Below, one piece after another: positions 33,601 to 44,929 of a stretch of 64,000 nt of DNA (position 1 is its first letter; each line of letters opens with the position of its first letter). The DNA is from Epiperipatus broadwayi. Taxonomy: Eukaryota; Onychophora; Udeonychophora; Euonychophora; Peripatidae. The position numbers and the translations under genes are program-made. The notes beneath the pieces were generated by a model. The model had not been told where the DNA came from and did no database searches. It saw only the letters and a list, made by a program, of their open reading frames with translations. The stretch is from assembly GCA_028023455.1 (NCBI GenBank), contig JAQFVV010012405.1, positions 1,507,677-1,571,676 on the forward strand, written 5' to 3'.

Positions 33601-35400
33601 AATAAATAAATGTGAAAGTTTATTTTATAACTCAGCAAATATTGCACCAATCTTGATGAATCTTGCATGATGTTCTTTTTTTAAAAAATCTATAACTTTA
33701 TAAGCTGTACACTGTTGCTTTATGGTGCTTAACTAGTTTAAAACTTTTATAATTTGCAGAATATAGAAAGACATGGAAAATTGAATGACATCAGATAGAT
33801 TCATAAAGATGGCAGCACTGATTAAAAAATTGGAAGATGTTTAAATCTTTTTTTAGGATTTCAGTTTAAACTCAATTTAAAAAAGTAAGTAAATGAAATA
33901 TGCAAAATATTATTTTAAAATAATCTTGTCTTCAGATTGTCATTTACAAGAAGTTATAAATAACTGAACAGGAAGTAACTGATATATCCAATGAATTAAA
34001 TCATGCTTGCAACCCAATCACAACCATCCATCAGCCCAGAAGTCAGACCAATTTTTTAGACCATAGATATATTAGAAACATACACTTTGTCAAGCAATTC
34101 ATATAGCATATGTGACATTTCAACTTCTGTGTTTATGTCTTATTTAATGGATAATGTATCTGCTATGGCATAGAGGTATCAACACCTGATTTCTTTGCCC
34201 TTGCTGACAGTTGTCATAAGTTTCACACTTTTGGGACAGTATCCACTTTTAGCATCTTGTAGAGGGATGTACAAGCATTGTACTATATTCAGAGGATCAA
34301 AGCAGAGATTTAGTTTCAACACCCTGTAAATAACTCATATTATATGTAACTGTATAGGAAGTAACTGAAGTTGAGTCATATCATGTTTGCAACACAATCA
34401 GAATCATCCATCAGCTCAGAAATTAGACCAATCTCTCAAACCATAGACATATTAGAAACATATACTTTGACTAGCAATGCATATAGCACATGGACATTTT
34501 AACTTCATATACATTATTATAAGTTAGAATTTTTATTCACATCCCACTTAATTGCCAAATTTTTTCTTTTGTGGAGAATTAAAATGGATTAGAATTTTAG
34601 TTCATTTCAAAAACAATTGTCATTTATAATTAGTTATAAAATAAGATTATGTTTTCAAAAAATTAAAACCATTTTTTATTGATCAAGTGATAAATTAAAC
34701 ACATGGTTTTACAATTTCCTTTGAAGTATATTTTCACATGATTAAGTAAGTTTCATATCACATTAGGATTTTGATTTTCTTTCTTTTTTGTCTATGATTT
34801 TATAAGCTATATATTTTTGCTTTATGGTACTTGATTGTTTTAAAACTTGGATAATTTGTAATATAAAAATGTGTGGAAAATCAAATGATGTCAGATAAAA
34901 TCAAAAAGAGGGCAGCACTGATTAAAAAATTAAAGAAGTTTATAGCTTCTTTAGGATTTCAGTTTAAGCTAAATTTAAGAAAATAACTAAATGAAATTGA
35001 ATTTAAAAAATTATTATCAAACAATTGTTATTAAAATTTATTTTTAAAAAGAACATTGTTCAATCAAATATATGAAATAATATTTTAAAATAATCTTGTC
35101 TTCAAATGGTCATTTAGGAGAAATTATAAAGTAAGTTAGAAGTTTTATTCACATTCAATTAATTTCAGAATTTTCTCTTTTTTTAATGAAGAATTGAAAT
35201 GGTTTGAAATTTTTATTCATTTCAAAAGAATTGTCATTTATAAAATAAGATTGCTTTTTAAAAAAAATTAAAATCATTTTATATTGTTCAAGGTAATAAT
35301 TTAAAAACATAGTTTTGCAATTTTCTTGTAAGTATATTCTCACGTGATTAAGTAAGTTTCATATTGGTTTGAATTTTGATTTTCTTTTTTTTTTTGTATA
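33601..35400 (+). repeat. Duplicated dispersed repeat blocks
   Basis: Three nested duplications are visible. First, 33690-33930 recurs at 34795-35110 (GGCAGCACTGATTAAAAAAT and flanks). Second, 33965-34125 recurs at 34345-34500 (AGGAAGTAACTGA and CCATCCATCAGC blocks). Third, 34510-34800 recurs at 35135-35395 (TTCACATGATTAAGTAAGTT-like). They suggest successive duplication of one repeat. No ORF with a recognisable domain. Confidence 0.55.
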
Positions 35401-35418
35401 GAATTTTACTGATTACTA

Positions 35419-36907
35419 CCATGTTTTCCTGAAAATAAGAGTGGATCTATACTATAAGGCTTATTTTCATTGAATATATTATTTGTTTATGTACAAAAAT
35501 CTACATTTATTCAAGTACAAAAATGTACATTTATTCAAGTACTTCTTTTTACAGAAAGTCTCCATTTTTTCTTATACTCACTGGAATGAACAACTCTTTC
35601 TTTTTGCACTCATCTTATCTGGACATCAAAATATTATTTCATTTAAATTTATCATTAAATCAAATGTTAATTGAAAACTTACTAGACAGGAGTGATAACA
35701 AAAATGATTACAGTTAAGAATGATTTTCCCACACAAAAGCAACAAAAATATGCATACACAAAAATTCAGAAAATGTTTCTGTATTTTACACATGCACATT
35801 AAGTACATCCATTACAACATATGATATATTGAATTACAAAGATTTATATATGATCCAACTATGTCCATTGGTTATCAAGGGTGCACATTGAAAATGCTTT
35901 CTAAATTACTCATAATAACCCTTCTTGGGTAAAGATTGATGATTTAATTTAAGCTAAATATTGATTATTAAAATTACTTCCATTATTTAAAACCCTTTAG
36001 GAGGAAAAAATGTTTAAGAAATCCAACTGACTTTTAGCATGAATATTTAAAAATTACTGTTGTGAAACTCCAAAACTAAATCAAATATTCTAAATCTAAA
36101 TATTAAATATAAATAAAATAAGTACCTAAAAATACATAAATGAAATTATAAATTGTCTGATATACTAGATTGTGATAGATAAAATTTTAAAAGTTTGTTC
36201 AATCATTCATAAAGATAATAAATTAATTATCTTAAGTCCAAGATTTGGCTGAAAGAAAAATTGGTTCTTTATTCAGGTAGAAGTATGTTGGTCAAAATTG
36301 ATTGATGGGAAAATATATAAATACCATATAATTTATATTACCATTTATTTAAAGCACTAATTAAATTGAAAGGCTGTGAACCTCTCATGCTTATTCTTAT
36401 CTAACAGCCAATCAGGTGTTATGATGGTTGGATCAAACCGTAAACCCAAGACAGAGAAGTTTATAAGAAAAGGGTGGTCCACCCTCTTCCTAATTTGACT
36501 TTGTATATATCTAAGCCAGTCTGAAGTGTTTAAGTTTGAAAGCTTGAAGCTTTAAATATTTTCACATTTAGCTCACTGAGTCTAAATTACCAACATACAG
36601 CGCAAAATCCTACGATTTACTATGCAGTAGTTTTTAATGTCAAAAATATTATTTATTTATACATTCATTAACTTATAATTCAATATGTACAAAATCCTAC
36701 TATTTACTATGCAGTAGTTTTTAATGTAAAAAATATTATTTATAATTCAATATGTATAGCATGTGTTTTAATGGACAAAAAAACTGTCTTTATGGCTGAC
36801 AATCTTAAATAGGACTTATATTTGGGGTAGTGCTTATATTGTGAACATCTTTAAAAATCATCCTAGGACTTATTTTCTGAAAAGGTCCTATTATTGAAGA
36901 AACATGG
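35419..36907. mobile_element. TA-flanked TIR transposon, non-autonomous
   Basis: The left end CCATGTTTTCCTGAAAATAA and the right end, read inward, CCATGTTTCTTCAATAATAG share their outer bases. TA sits on both sides (35417-35418, 36908-36909). CCATGTTT plus GAAAATAAGA is familiar from widespread Tc1/mariner-class elements. Inside are a tandem duplication of about 85 bp (AAAATCCTAC-ATTTACTATG at 36602 and 36689) and a GC-richer block at 36390-36540 of unknown origin. Short ORFs at 35483-35717 have no signature. Confidence 0.55.
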
Positions 36908-36914
36908 TAGTTGC

Positions 36915-37195
36915 TCCATGACTTTGCTCACACTAGTAGAATAAAAGAATGTAATATATTTGATAAGTAAAATATATTTAAACAATATTTACATTACATA
37001 ATCAATCATACATGAGGTATAAACAGCAGGTAAAAATGATCTAAAACATTGTTTATAAAAATACATTACAATAGTCATTTTTACCTGTTGTTAATAATTC
37101 ATATATTATTATGTCATGTAAATAGTATTTAAATATATTTTAATTATCAACTACATTGCATTTTTAAAATTTACTAATATGAGCAAAGACGAGGG
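36915..37195. repeat. Palindromic repeat P, copy 3, full length
   Basis: Outer arms GACTTTGCTCACACTAGTAG (left) and the inverse around TACTAATATGAGCAAAGAC (right) enclose the AACAGCAGGTAAAAATGA palindrome. The result is nested: about 90-bp outer arms around the 75-bp inner hairpin. Just outside, GAGGGTGCGAGGGTACCGCT follows, resembling a Helitron-type 3' region. Confidence 0.65.
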
Positions 37196-37239
37196 TGCGA
37201 GGGTACCGCTAATAGTATATACAATACTATGTAACTTAA

Positions 37240-38690
37240 ATAGTATTTGTTGATTACGTTATAACCATCACAAAACAGAGAGGGTGGCATATAATTGTTG
37301 TTGTTTTTTTGCATTTTATGTAATACATTGATTTTTGTGACATCATATTTTATATTACATCAGACCAAGGCCTTATCGGTAATAAGCCAGTATTATTGAT
37401 TTAATTTCAGTATTATTTGTAGGCTTATTTGAATAATCAATTTTGTCTTCGTGCAGAAAGTTGACACTTTGCTTATTCAAATGTTTATTGCTAATGTTTT
37501 TTTTTTGTTTAATCAAAATGCTTTAAAAACAATGCTTGTAGATAGTGATTTATCAAGTTAATTTATCCTTGAACTATAGTTTTATATAATAGAAGCTTTG
37601 GGCAGTAACTAATTCTCTTCATATTTAAATTACTTTTTTTTTTTTAATTTTGTCATTCATGACAAAAAGTAACTTTAAGTTACTTTCTATTCTAAATTAG
37701 CATATTATACTTTTTTGCTTCCAGCTGTCAAATATTAGGGTTAAAATAGAAACAAGTATAACAACTATAGGTAAATAACATTTTATGTAATGGTTGACAC
37801 AAAAATAATTTTTAAAAAACGTAATCGATATATTATCCGTAGATTTACTACTTTTATAAGAAGGAGCTCGCATACAGCAACAGTTAGGGATTAGAGTTAA
37901 TTGATGGGGATTATATTTCCCATTGAACAGCCACAGATAAATGTAATGTGTGTTGATCATCTTCAAAATACTGGGCCACCATAAAATAGTTCAAATCATA
38001 ATTTTACTTACTGAACTCGCTTATTCTGTTTTCCAGATAATTTGGAAAATCTGCTGTTATTTTATTTAAATTCTGTAAAAACTTACTTTTATATTCAAAA
38101 TCTTGGATTCTGGCTCAAATCAAGAGATTGAATACACAGTTGTTAAATACTCAATCTGATATCATGATAAATGTATGCTTGAAATAAAATATAAAATGAC
38201 ATGACAAACTCCAAAGTAATTAGCATTAAATTTTAATAATAATTAATAGCATACGAAAACAATAATATAAAAATCCCATAATGCAATATATAAATATACA
38301 CACAACTATCAGAATAGTTTATTAGACAATGTTCACGTAGGTGACTCAATTCCTTCAAATGAAAGTGCTAAACTCTTATGATTAATTTAATATCCTTTAT
38401 ATTTAAATGAACTACCGACCATATTACAGTCTATTACAACATTTAAAAAGTACTTACAAACTACTAACAATGAAAAAGAAACGATCTAAGTTGCACAATA
38501 AGATTTTAGACATGATTCAATAATTTATACTATTAAAAGAAAAATATCTAAAAGTTTTTATAAAATATATTTATATATAAGTACTGACAGATATGTTAAT
38601 TATGAAAGATGATAAAACTCATGCCACAATAATTTAAATGAAGAAAAAAATTCTCAGTTCAATAAGCTGTAAGTCTTTATTTTCATACTA
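37240..38690. other. No supported gene
   Basis: AT-rich. The minus-strand ORF 37697-37966 has a hydrophobic C-terminal stretch (CYLPIVVILVSILTLIF) but no family match that I recognise. Confidence 0.4.
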
Positions 38691-38699
38691 AAATGATTC

Positions 38700-38865
38700 T
38701 TATAATATTAACACCATTTATGTTCTTTATTACTTTTTACGATGCTTTTTACAACCCTCTATTAACGGTTTCGATTGACCCAGCAATCTTCTTCAAAACT
38801 ATGTAAAACCGTTAACAGTGGGATATAGAAAATAATAAAGAACATAAATGATATCAATATTATAT
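38700..38865. repeat. Palindromic element with hammerhead-like motif
   Basis: ATTTATGTTCTTTATTA (left) and TAATAAAGAACATAAAT (right) are inverse arms. On the minus strand the loop carries TTGAAGA, A, GATTG-CTGGGT-CAATC (perfect stem) and GAAAC, the same layout as at 10.5 kb but with C3 changed to T. Confidence 0.55.
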
Positions 38866-39362
38866 GGATTTGGCAATGCAATAAGAAAGATAAAGTTATA
38901 AAATGATTCTTATTGGTTTATTTTTTAATAAGACCACCTATATTCATCCATTTTGTAGTAGTTATAGTTACAAGTCATATCTATTCAGAAGGTAAATTTT
39001 TATTCTTGCACACTGTCAATTCATTATATTTCCTTAATATAATGGTAATTAGCTTTATGTGGCAACATGTTCCCTACAGTTTTCAAACTCACAGCCATAG
39101 TTCACTTCTGACAGTATAGAACAGTTGGCAAATATTTTCCTATTCATGCACAGGATTCCAGCTGCATAGGCAGTTTTAAAAAATCACTTTTCAGATAGAT
39201 ACCCATAACCAAACAGAGACTTGGAAATCCGTTCTAAAGATAATACATTTTCGATTGTCTATGTGCGTATATATATATGGAAACAATCCTAGTGCTAACG
39301 CTAAACTGAAATAAAAATACAAATATTAAATCACTCCACATGATTAAAATATCTATCACCAT

Positions 39363-39443
39363 CCTCTGTGAATTCAAGCCCGAACTTCATTTTGAGGCGG
39401 GCTATTTTGAAATACAGACTTTAATATATTTATTTCACAGAGT
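39363..39443. other. Two-stem hairpin of unknown nature
   Basis: The outer stem CTCTGTGAA/TTTCACAGAG (39364-39372, 39433-39442) encloses an inner stem AGCCCG/CGGGCT (39378-39383, 39400-39405). It lies in unusually CpG-containing sequence next to a tRNA-derived insertion. It could be a structured RNA or an eroded palindrome. Confidence 0.25.
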
Positions 39444-39478
39444 GCCGTGCTGAGTTTTAACTATGTGTGGTATACGTT

Positions 39479-39582
39479 AAGCCTTGGTGGTCGAAAAGTC
39501 AGCGACAGCTGCTTTACAAGCAGTTGTCCTGGGATAGCGGGTTCGCTTCCCGGCCGATACTATGATACATGAGAAGAAAAAA
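39479..39582 (+). mobile_element. tRNA-derived short retroposon
   Basis: A tRNA-like body with A-box-like TGGTCGAAAAGT, an anticodon arm GCTGC-TTTACAA-GCAGT (a canonical 7-nt loop), and B-box GGTTCGCTTCC (39540-39550). It ends CGATACTATGATACATG plus an A-rich tail. It is flanked by a 20-bp direct repeat with two mismatches, AACTATGTGTGGTATACGTT (39459-39478) and its partner at 39583-39602. It is homologous to the copies at 6.6 and 58.7 kb. Confidence 0.8.
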
Positions 39583-39919
39583 AACTATGTGCGGTATATG
39601 TTTTTTTTATTGTAAATAAAGTTTATTGAAAGTTATAATAATGTGCAGCCGGTACCTTGTTATTATTATTACTTCCGTTAAAACATGCACTCTAGAAAAT
39701 TAGCATACAGTATTATAAAGTGATAATAAATGCAGCTCAGATATGCTACTTTGAATTATTACAAAAATGAAATAATAACAGTTGATAAACTGAATTTGAG
39801 TAATAATCAAGCTCTCGCGAGAGAAAAAAAAACCTTGGACTAAGTTAAAGCCAGTGCATAGTTTTAAAATGCACAAATAAGTGAAAATTGATCAGCTTAA
39901 GTAAAAGACTAATTAAAAC

Positions 39920-40136
39920 TGTTGTTAAGACATCACCTATAATAGAAGCTCAAGATATATGAACTATATTTATGTATGGATAGCATATAAGAATAATCCA
40001 TCCCCATATGTCAAATAGTTATTAATAATTTTTTCAAAGTAAAGTGAATTCTACTATTATTTTCATTTATTATTATTATCATTACTTAGTATAAGTAAAT
40101 AAACTTGTTGAGTTTTAAAATTTGTCTCAGTGTTAC
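39920..40136 (+). repeat. 5' LTR of gypsy relic 1
   Basis: Starts around TGTTGTTAAGACATC and contains AAGCTCAAGAT, TATATTTATGTATGGATAG and AAACTTGTTGAG, then ends near GTCTCAGTGTTAC. All these blocks recur in order in 42266-42478. Confidence 0.75.
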
Positions 40137-40599
40137 TTTTTTTAATGATGCTTTCTCAGCTAATATTATTGAAAATATCCCTGAATACACAGCAGAGTAG
40201 AGTCAGTAGATAGTAGAACCTATTTGCAGGAAAATGACAGCAGAATGGCCTCATTCAACACTAGAACCTATTTTCAAGAAAGTGACAACAGTGGTCATAG
40301 AAAATAAACATTAATGATGGCACCACTGATGCATAATATTTGTGAATTTAGTGTAAATAATGTGGCGATATGGAACACATGTGGAAAATTCATCGAGCAT
40401 TCCATAAATAAAGTTGAGGATGCCAATATTGAAGTGTCTATTCTCTTATTTTTGTAGGTAATGATGTTTTGCAGATAGCTAATCAACTATGAAATCCTAA
40501 ACATTCTGAAGACATCCCAAATCAAGAGGTAATTGGAAACCTGAATGTGTTCTTTTAACCAGTAGTGTATAAATGGGTGGAACTTCTATTTTTTTGAAT

Positions 40600-41030
40600 T
40601 AAAAATCAGCCATTTTATGGGCAATATTATAATTTAGCACTGCAAACACTTTCATAAACAATGCAAATTTGCTGCTGAGCTAGAAGACATGTTGAGGACC
40701 AATTATTGTTCAGAATGCCAAATCATAACTTAAAAAAAAAGATTACTAAGTGAACCAGATCTGATGTATAAAGTAGCAACTGCAAAGTGTATTGCACAAG
40801 AGATCGTGTTAGATAAAGCATCAGAATTTCAAGCTTCAATGAGTATGCAGAATAACTCAACTCATGTGAATAAAGTACAAGTTATTAGCATGCCTTTGTA
40901 AGCTGCAAAGGATAACATGACTTGTTATTGTAATATGAAAGGGCACATAAAAAAAATTTGCAGATGTAAAATGGGAAAGTGTTCTACATGTAATGTAAAA
41001 GAATATTTAGCTCTGTCTGTCATCAAAAAA
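40600..41030 (+). pseudogene. gypsy gag remnant with zinc knuckle
   Basis: Broken frames read LLSEPDLMYKVATAKCIAQE and then a linker. This is the gag C-terminal segment that precedes the nucleocapsid in Ty3/gypsy elements (LLSE-DLT, then A-A). A zinc knuckle CYCNMKGHIKKIC follows at 40923. It is short of one residue relative to the CCHC spacing CX2CX4HX4C. Confidence 0.65.
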
Positions 41031-41089
41031 ACAAGAACTTAAAAGCTAATCCACCCCAACTTTAAATTAGGGGGAGGTGGAATGAGAAT

Positions 41090-41235
41090 AAAAGATGTTG
41101 GAAAAATAAATGATGCTGGTAATGGCCATATTACTGTAAATGTGGCCATCTGTGAAATAAAAATAAATATGGAAATTGACAATGGTGCAGAATTATCAAT
41201 ATTATCACTGAAAGATTGAAATATTATTAACAGTA
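41090..41235 (+). pseudogene. gypsy protease remnant
   Basis: The frame reads INMEIDNGAELSILSLKD, aligning with the aspartic protease active site, where D-T/S-G-A is expected. The catalytic triad residue after Asp is Asn here (DNGA). A stop follows almost at once. Confidence 0.65.
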
Positions 41236-41423
41236 AAAATAAAAACAAGTGGAAGTTGAAAAATACATATGTGGGTCATGGATGTTAGTAAGAAGATTAA
41301 CAGAAAGAGTATTGGTACCAGTAAAGTGCAATGCCAAAATTAAAAAGTGCTAACTTTATTTATAGTGAAGAGAAACTTGAAGTTAGAAACAAGTTGCCCT
41401 GGCTATTTAGCTGAACTGAATAT

Positions 41424-42067
41424 ATGGCTGGTGGACCTAGAGTTATTGAGGATGACCAGCCTGTAGTATTTAAAACAGGTAAGATTCCAGAGACATTGAA
41501 ATCAAAAGTTGATGAAGCAATTATGAATAGGGTCTCAAAAGGTGTGTTTTCTTCCATGGAAGACTCATCATTGGTCATTCCAGTGATGGTGATAATGAGG
41601 CCAGATGTGATTATTCATTTTTGTGGAAATTACCATGTCATACTTAATAAATATATTAATAAAAAAACTTATCCTGTGCCAAGTGTGTGTGAAATTTTAG
41701 TCTCACTATGGAAAGTGTCAATTTTTGTGAGGATTGACACTTTCCACTAGATGCCTGTCATGGAGAGATACATAGAGTTGGAGGACTTTTTAAGCATAAC
41801 ATGTTACCATATGGCATCACTGTTGCCCTGAACATCTTCCAACTAAAATGGCAGCCTTATTCTAAGGTGTACCCAGATGATATACTTATAAATGCTTGCA
41901 CAGGGTATGAACTGGAAATGCACTTTATGAAAGTTTATTCAAAATTGGTGCTAAGTAGAATATTGCAAAGTGTATATGGATTACATCAAAAATCAAGTTT
42001 CTGGGTTATAACTAAACAGGAAAAATATCATCCGATAAAAGTTAGAGCTATGAAAGATGTGATATAG
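41424..42067 (+). pseudogene. gypsy reverse transcriptase remnant, two ORF blocks
   Basis: Block one (41424-41750) has PVVFKTGKIPETLKSKVDEA, a Gly-Val-Phe turn, SSLVIPV and IHFCGNYHVILNKYI with YPVPS. This is the start of the gypsy RT palm and fingers. Block two (41801-42067) has MLPYGITVALNIFQ and YPDDILI, the YxDD catalytic motif, then the region before the RT connection. Between them a 13-bp inverted repeat, GGAAAGTGTCAAT/ATTGACACTTTCC (41707-41750 region), has replaced the expected LDL segment. The 3' part is cut by the family B fragment. Confidence 0.8.
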
Positions 42068-42079
42068 CCTAGAAATGTG

Positions 42080-42262
42080 AAAGGATCTAAATGTAGTGTT
42101 CTCAGATCCAAGGCTCCTCATTGATGAAAGCCATAAGCTAGAAACTAGTCTGGGGATATTGGATGAATATGGATTTTATGCACAAACCTTGCTTAATCCA
42201 TTGAGTACTTTGGTTTGCACTGAGTGGTGCTACTATATGGAGAGTTTTGCCTCTGTGTAAAC
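42080..42262 (+). mobile_element. Family B element fragment, copy B3
   Basis: Runs from GGATCTAAATGTAGTGTTCT to GAGAGTTTTGCCTCTGTG. The hammerhead-like core is TTGATGA (C3 changed; 42121-42127), then AAGC-CATAA-GCT-A, GAAACTAGTCTGGGG. Stem I TCCTCA/TGGGGA and the GTC before it are kept. It joins reverse transcriptase remnant on the left and LTR on the right. Confidence 0.7.
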
Positions 42263-42265
42263 AGC

Positions 42266-42478
42266 TTGTGTAAAGTAATAGTTAATGAAAACTCAAGATG
42301 TATAGACTATATTTATGTGTGGATAGTGTGTGAGAATAATCTATCACCAGACGTCAAATGATTATTAATCATGTTTCCAAAATAAAGTGAATTATACTAT
42401 TATTTTCATTTATTATTATCATCATCATCATACAAGTAAATAAACTTGTTGAGATTTAAAATTTGTCTTAGTGTTAAC
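42266..42478 (+). repeat. 3' LTR of gypsy relic 1 (or 5' LTR of a second, fused element)
   Basis: It matches the left LTR. It is followed by TTGGTGGAAATGATTCGAG (from 42512), the kind of tRNA-complementary primer site that should lie downstream of a 5' LTR. Sequence further right (GTATCCTGAACATAGATAG) also resembles the start of an interior. Confidence 0.65.
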
Positions 42479-42539
42479 TTCATTTTAATTTTGATATTTG
42501 GCCAGTTAGTATTGGTGGAAATGATTCGAGTATCCTGAA

Positions 42540-43865
42540 CATAGATAGATATTTTTATCCACAACTGTTAATAGAAGTATAATCAAAACTGGCCTTTCAG
42601 TCTTATTATACTTGTCCTTCTATTTATATCACAACAAACTTACTTACCATCATAATTAGACAGATTTTTAATGTTTCACAAAGTATTTTGCGATTCTAAT
42701 TAAATCTTATTTTGTTTCTTTTTAAGCTTTATTAAATTTTTTAAATAAGATTCTGTTATTTTTATTTTCGCATCTACAAAAGTTAATTTTTAATACATTG
42801 CACAGGCTTAAACCTGCATTTATATATGTAATATATGCGGGATTCGAACTCAGACTTTCAAACGACCCACTACTTATCTCTTCAATATGTGTGTGATCAG
42901 GTGGGCCAGCAATATGAGATGGCACTGAGAGTAGTAGGTCGTGTAAAAGTTAATTTTCTAACATATATTATAACAAATTCATATAATAAATTGTGCAGTA
43001 TGACTTTAATAAAATAATTCCAAACGTGACTTACCATTTTCAAAAATTATTTTAGATAATTTATTATATATTTTAACAATTATACCACTAATAAATTTAA
43101 GGTGTAGACTACGTAATAAAGCGAGTTTAAACACAAAGTATAATATTTCCCCCTCTCTATATTCAAACTGTAAAATGCCTAATTGTTTAGTAATAACTCT
43201 TAATTATTGAATATCGTAGTTACAATTAGCTCCAATAGTACTCCCCCCCCCCCTCGCTCTCACACACCTTTGATTAAACTTAAAAAATCAAAGTGCTCAA
43301 AAATATTATTAGTAGTAGAAGTATCATGAATCCATTCATCATTAAATATCCGAGCCTGTGACATACTTAACCCCATACCTTATCTTGTATATTAGTCAAT
43401 ATTTTAATTAATTCATCAGTTTGAATTTATTGTCAACGGATTTTATTACTGCCTCCTCCACTTCTTGATTACCAATATTACTTATTTGCTAGTAATTTTT
43501 TTTAGTTCCTCTTTAATTAAAATAGTTAATATATTACCTATTTTAAATACATCATTATTCCTTTATATAATCTTTACAGAGAGTATGTTTTATTTTTAAT
43601 TTTCTGGTATCAGGATATCACCCACTATTGATTATCAAATCTTATTTTTTATTAATTACTTTTCCTTAATTACTTTATGCTATATCTTTACTGGCCTTTA
43701 GAGTAGGCAAGTAGGAAAATACCTAGATTACTTAAATTGTTCGAGAGGGAAATATCCATTTGCTGTGTGTTGGGTGTCAATCAGCTACTGCCTGATAGGA
43801 CAAAATGTTTCAAATATTTGGCTCTATAAGGCAATAAAAATCAACTCTAAGAAAATATATATATA
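42540..43865. other. No supported gene
   Basis: AT-rich with a C10 tract at 43243-43252. A diverged piece of family A-like sequence (GATTCGAACTCAGACTTTCA) lies at 42840-42900. Confidence 0.4.
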
Positions 43866-43867
43866 TA

Positions 43868-44018
43868 TCTAATCACATGATAAGAGCTCATGCTTTTCTA
43901 AATCATGAAACTTAAATCTGTTATTAAGGCAACCTCCATCTTTTATTTATGGAAGTTGCCTTGATATTAGATTGAAGATTCTTGGTTTACATAAGCATGA
44001 CTATTATCATGTGATTAT
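43868..44018. repeat. Palindromic element, about 150 bp
   Basis: TAATCACATGATAAGAGCTC is mirrored at the right end by ATTATCATGTGATTA, and the inner arms AAGGCAACCTCCATC/GGAAGTTGCCTT pair as well. No coding capacity; a MITE-like fold-back. Confidence 0.65.
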
Positions 44019-44929
44019 ATTTATAAAATTGTCTAACTTTGCCAGAAATCAGATTTAACACATATGTTACAATTTATGCCAAAGTCAGTAAAGTAAGTAA
44101 TCAATAGATCACTAGGGCCAAGCTATTACACATATTGGTACTAATTTCTAGTGCTTAGTGCTCTTAGCCTAATTTTATAGCTTTATTGTAATTAGTTTTT
44201 ATATTCTAGAAACTTTAACATTATTCTTGTTATGGCTTTATTTAACTTTAAGTATTGTATTTGTCTAGATTGCATTGTATCTTGATTGAATTCAGCATTC
44301 ATCACTACAGACTAATGCATTTGTGTACGGATAAGATATAACCTATGACCAGAACAGACTAATAGATGAAGATGCTTAGGGAATCTGTGTGCTTCCCTCT
44401 ATTAATTGGCAGTACATTTGGAGGTAGACTCAAGCAACAATGGGCATTGCACTGGTTGTTGTATATTGGGTTGCAAAAGTGTGAGGCACATTTATAGTTG
44501 AACCAGAAGCTGCTACAAACTAAACTTAGACAAAACAAGCTGTCCTGATATATTGGTAAATTTTAGGCATACCTAAAAGGGAACCTGACATTCCCTGCTT
44601 TCAATAGATGGTACATAAATTGTTTTTGTAAATTTATGAAAATTCATTTTCATATAAATTGAATAATTATTTCACCACATTGTGTGGGTCTGTGTTTATT
44701 ATGATTGTATATAAATGCAACAGATTTGACACAATTACAAATCCCCCTTTCCCACCAGGTTGAAAAAAAGTTTTAAAATGGCTAAAATTGACTCATTAGA
44801 AATATTTAATTTAGAGTATCTGGAAAATTGGCCAACTATCAAATTTTAAATCTGCATTAAAATTAACATTCATAATGATTTAATTGTGCAAACATATGAA
44901 ATCTCATACTTACAAATAGCTCCAAGGCT

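Larger units (their letters stand above)
39920..42478 (+). mobile_element. Ty3/gypsy LTR retrotransposon relic 1
   Basis: LTRs of about 212 bp (39920-40136 and 42266-42478) flank gag, protease and reverse transcriptase remnants in the usual order. RNase H and integrase are missing, and a family B fragment (42080-42262) occupies the space before the right LTR. The interior is full of stops. Expected length for an intact element is more than twice this. Confidence 0.8.

Noticed and set aside
36390-36540. Solo LTR or promoter (TTTATAAGAAAAGGG context)
   Set aside because: Only one copy seen and no partner or target duplication; lies inside a TA-flanked element.
37697-37966. 89-codon minus-strand ORF with a hydrophobic segment
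   Set aside because: A T-rich strand readily yields hydrophobic stretches; no homologue or splice context recognised.
39479-39582. Functional tRNA gene
   Set aside because: The anticodon arm looks good, but the acceptor stem does not pair properly, the T-stem has a mismatch, and the copy is flanked by a target duplication with an A-rich tail, so it is a retroposon.
41360-41578. Minus-strand ORF over the gypsy reverse transcriptase
   Set aside because: Shadow of the plus-strand RT remnant.
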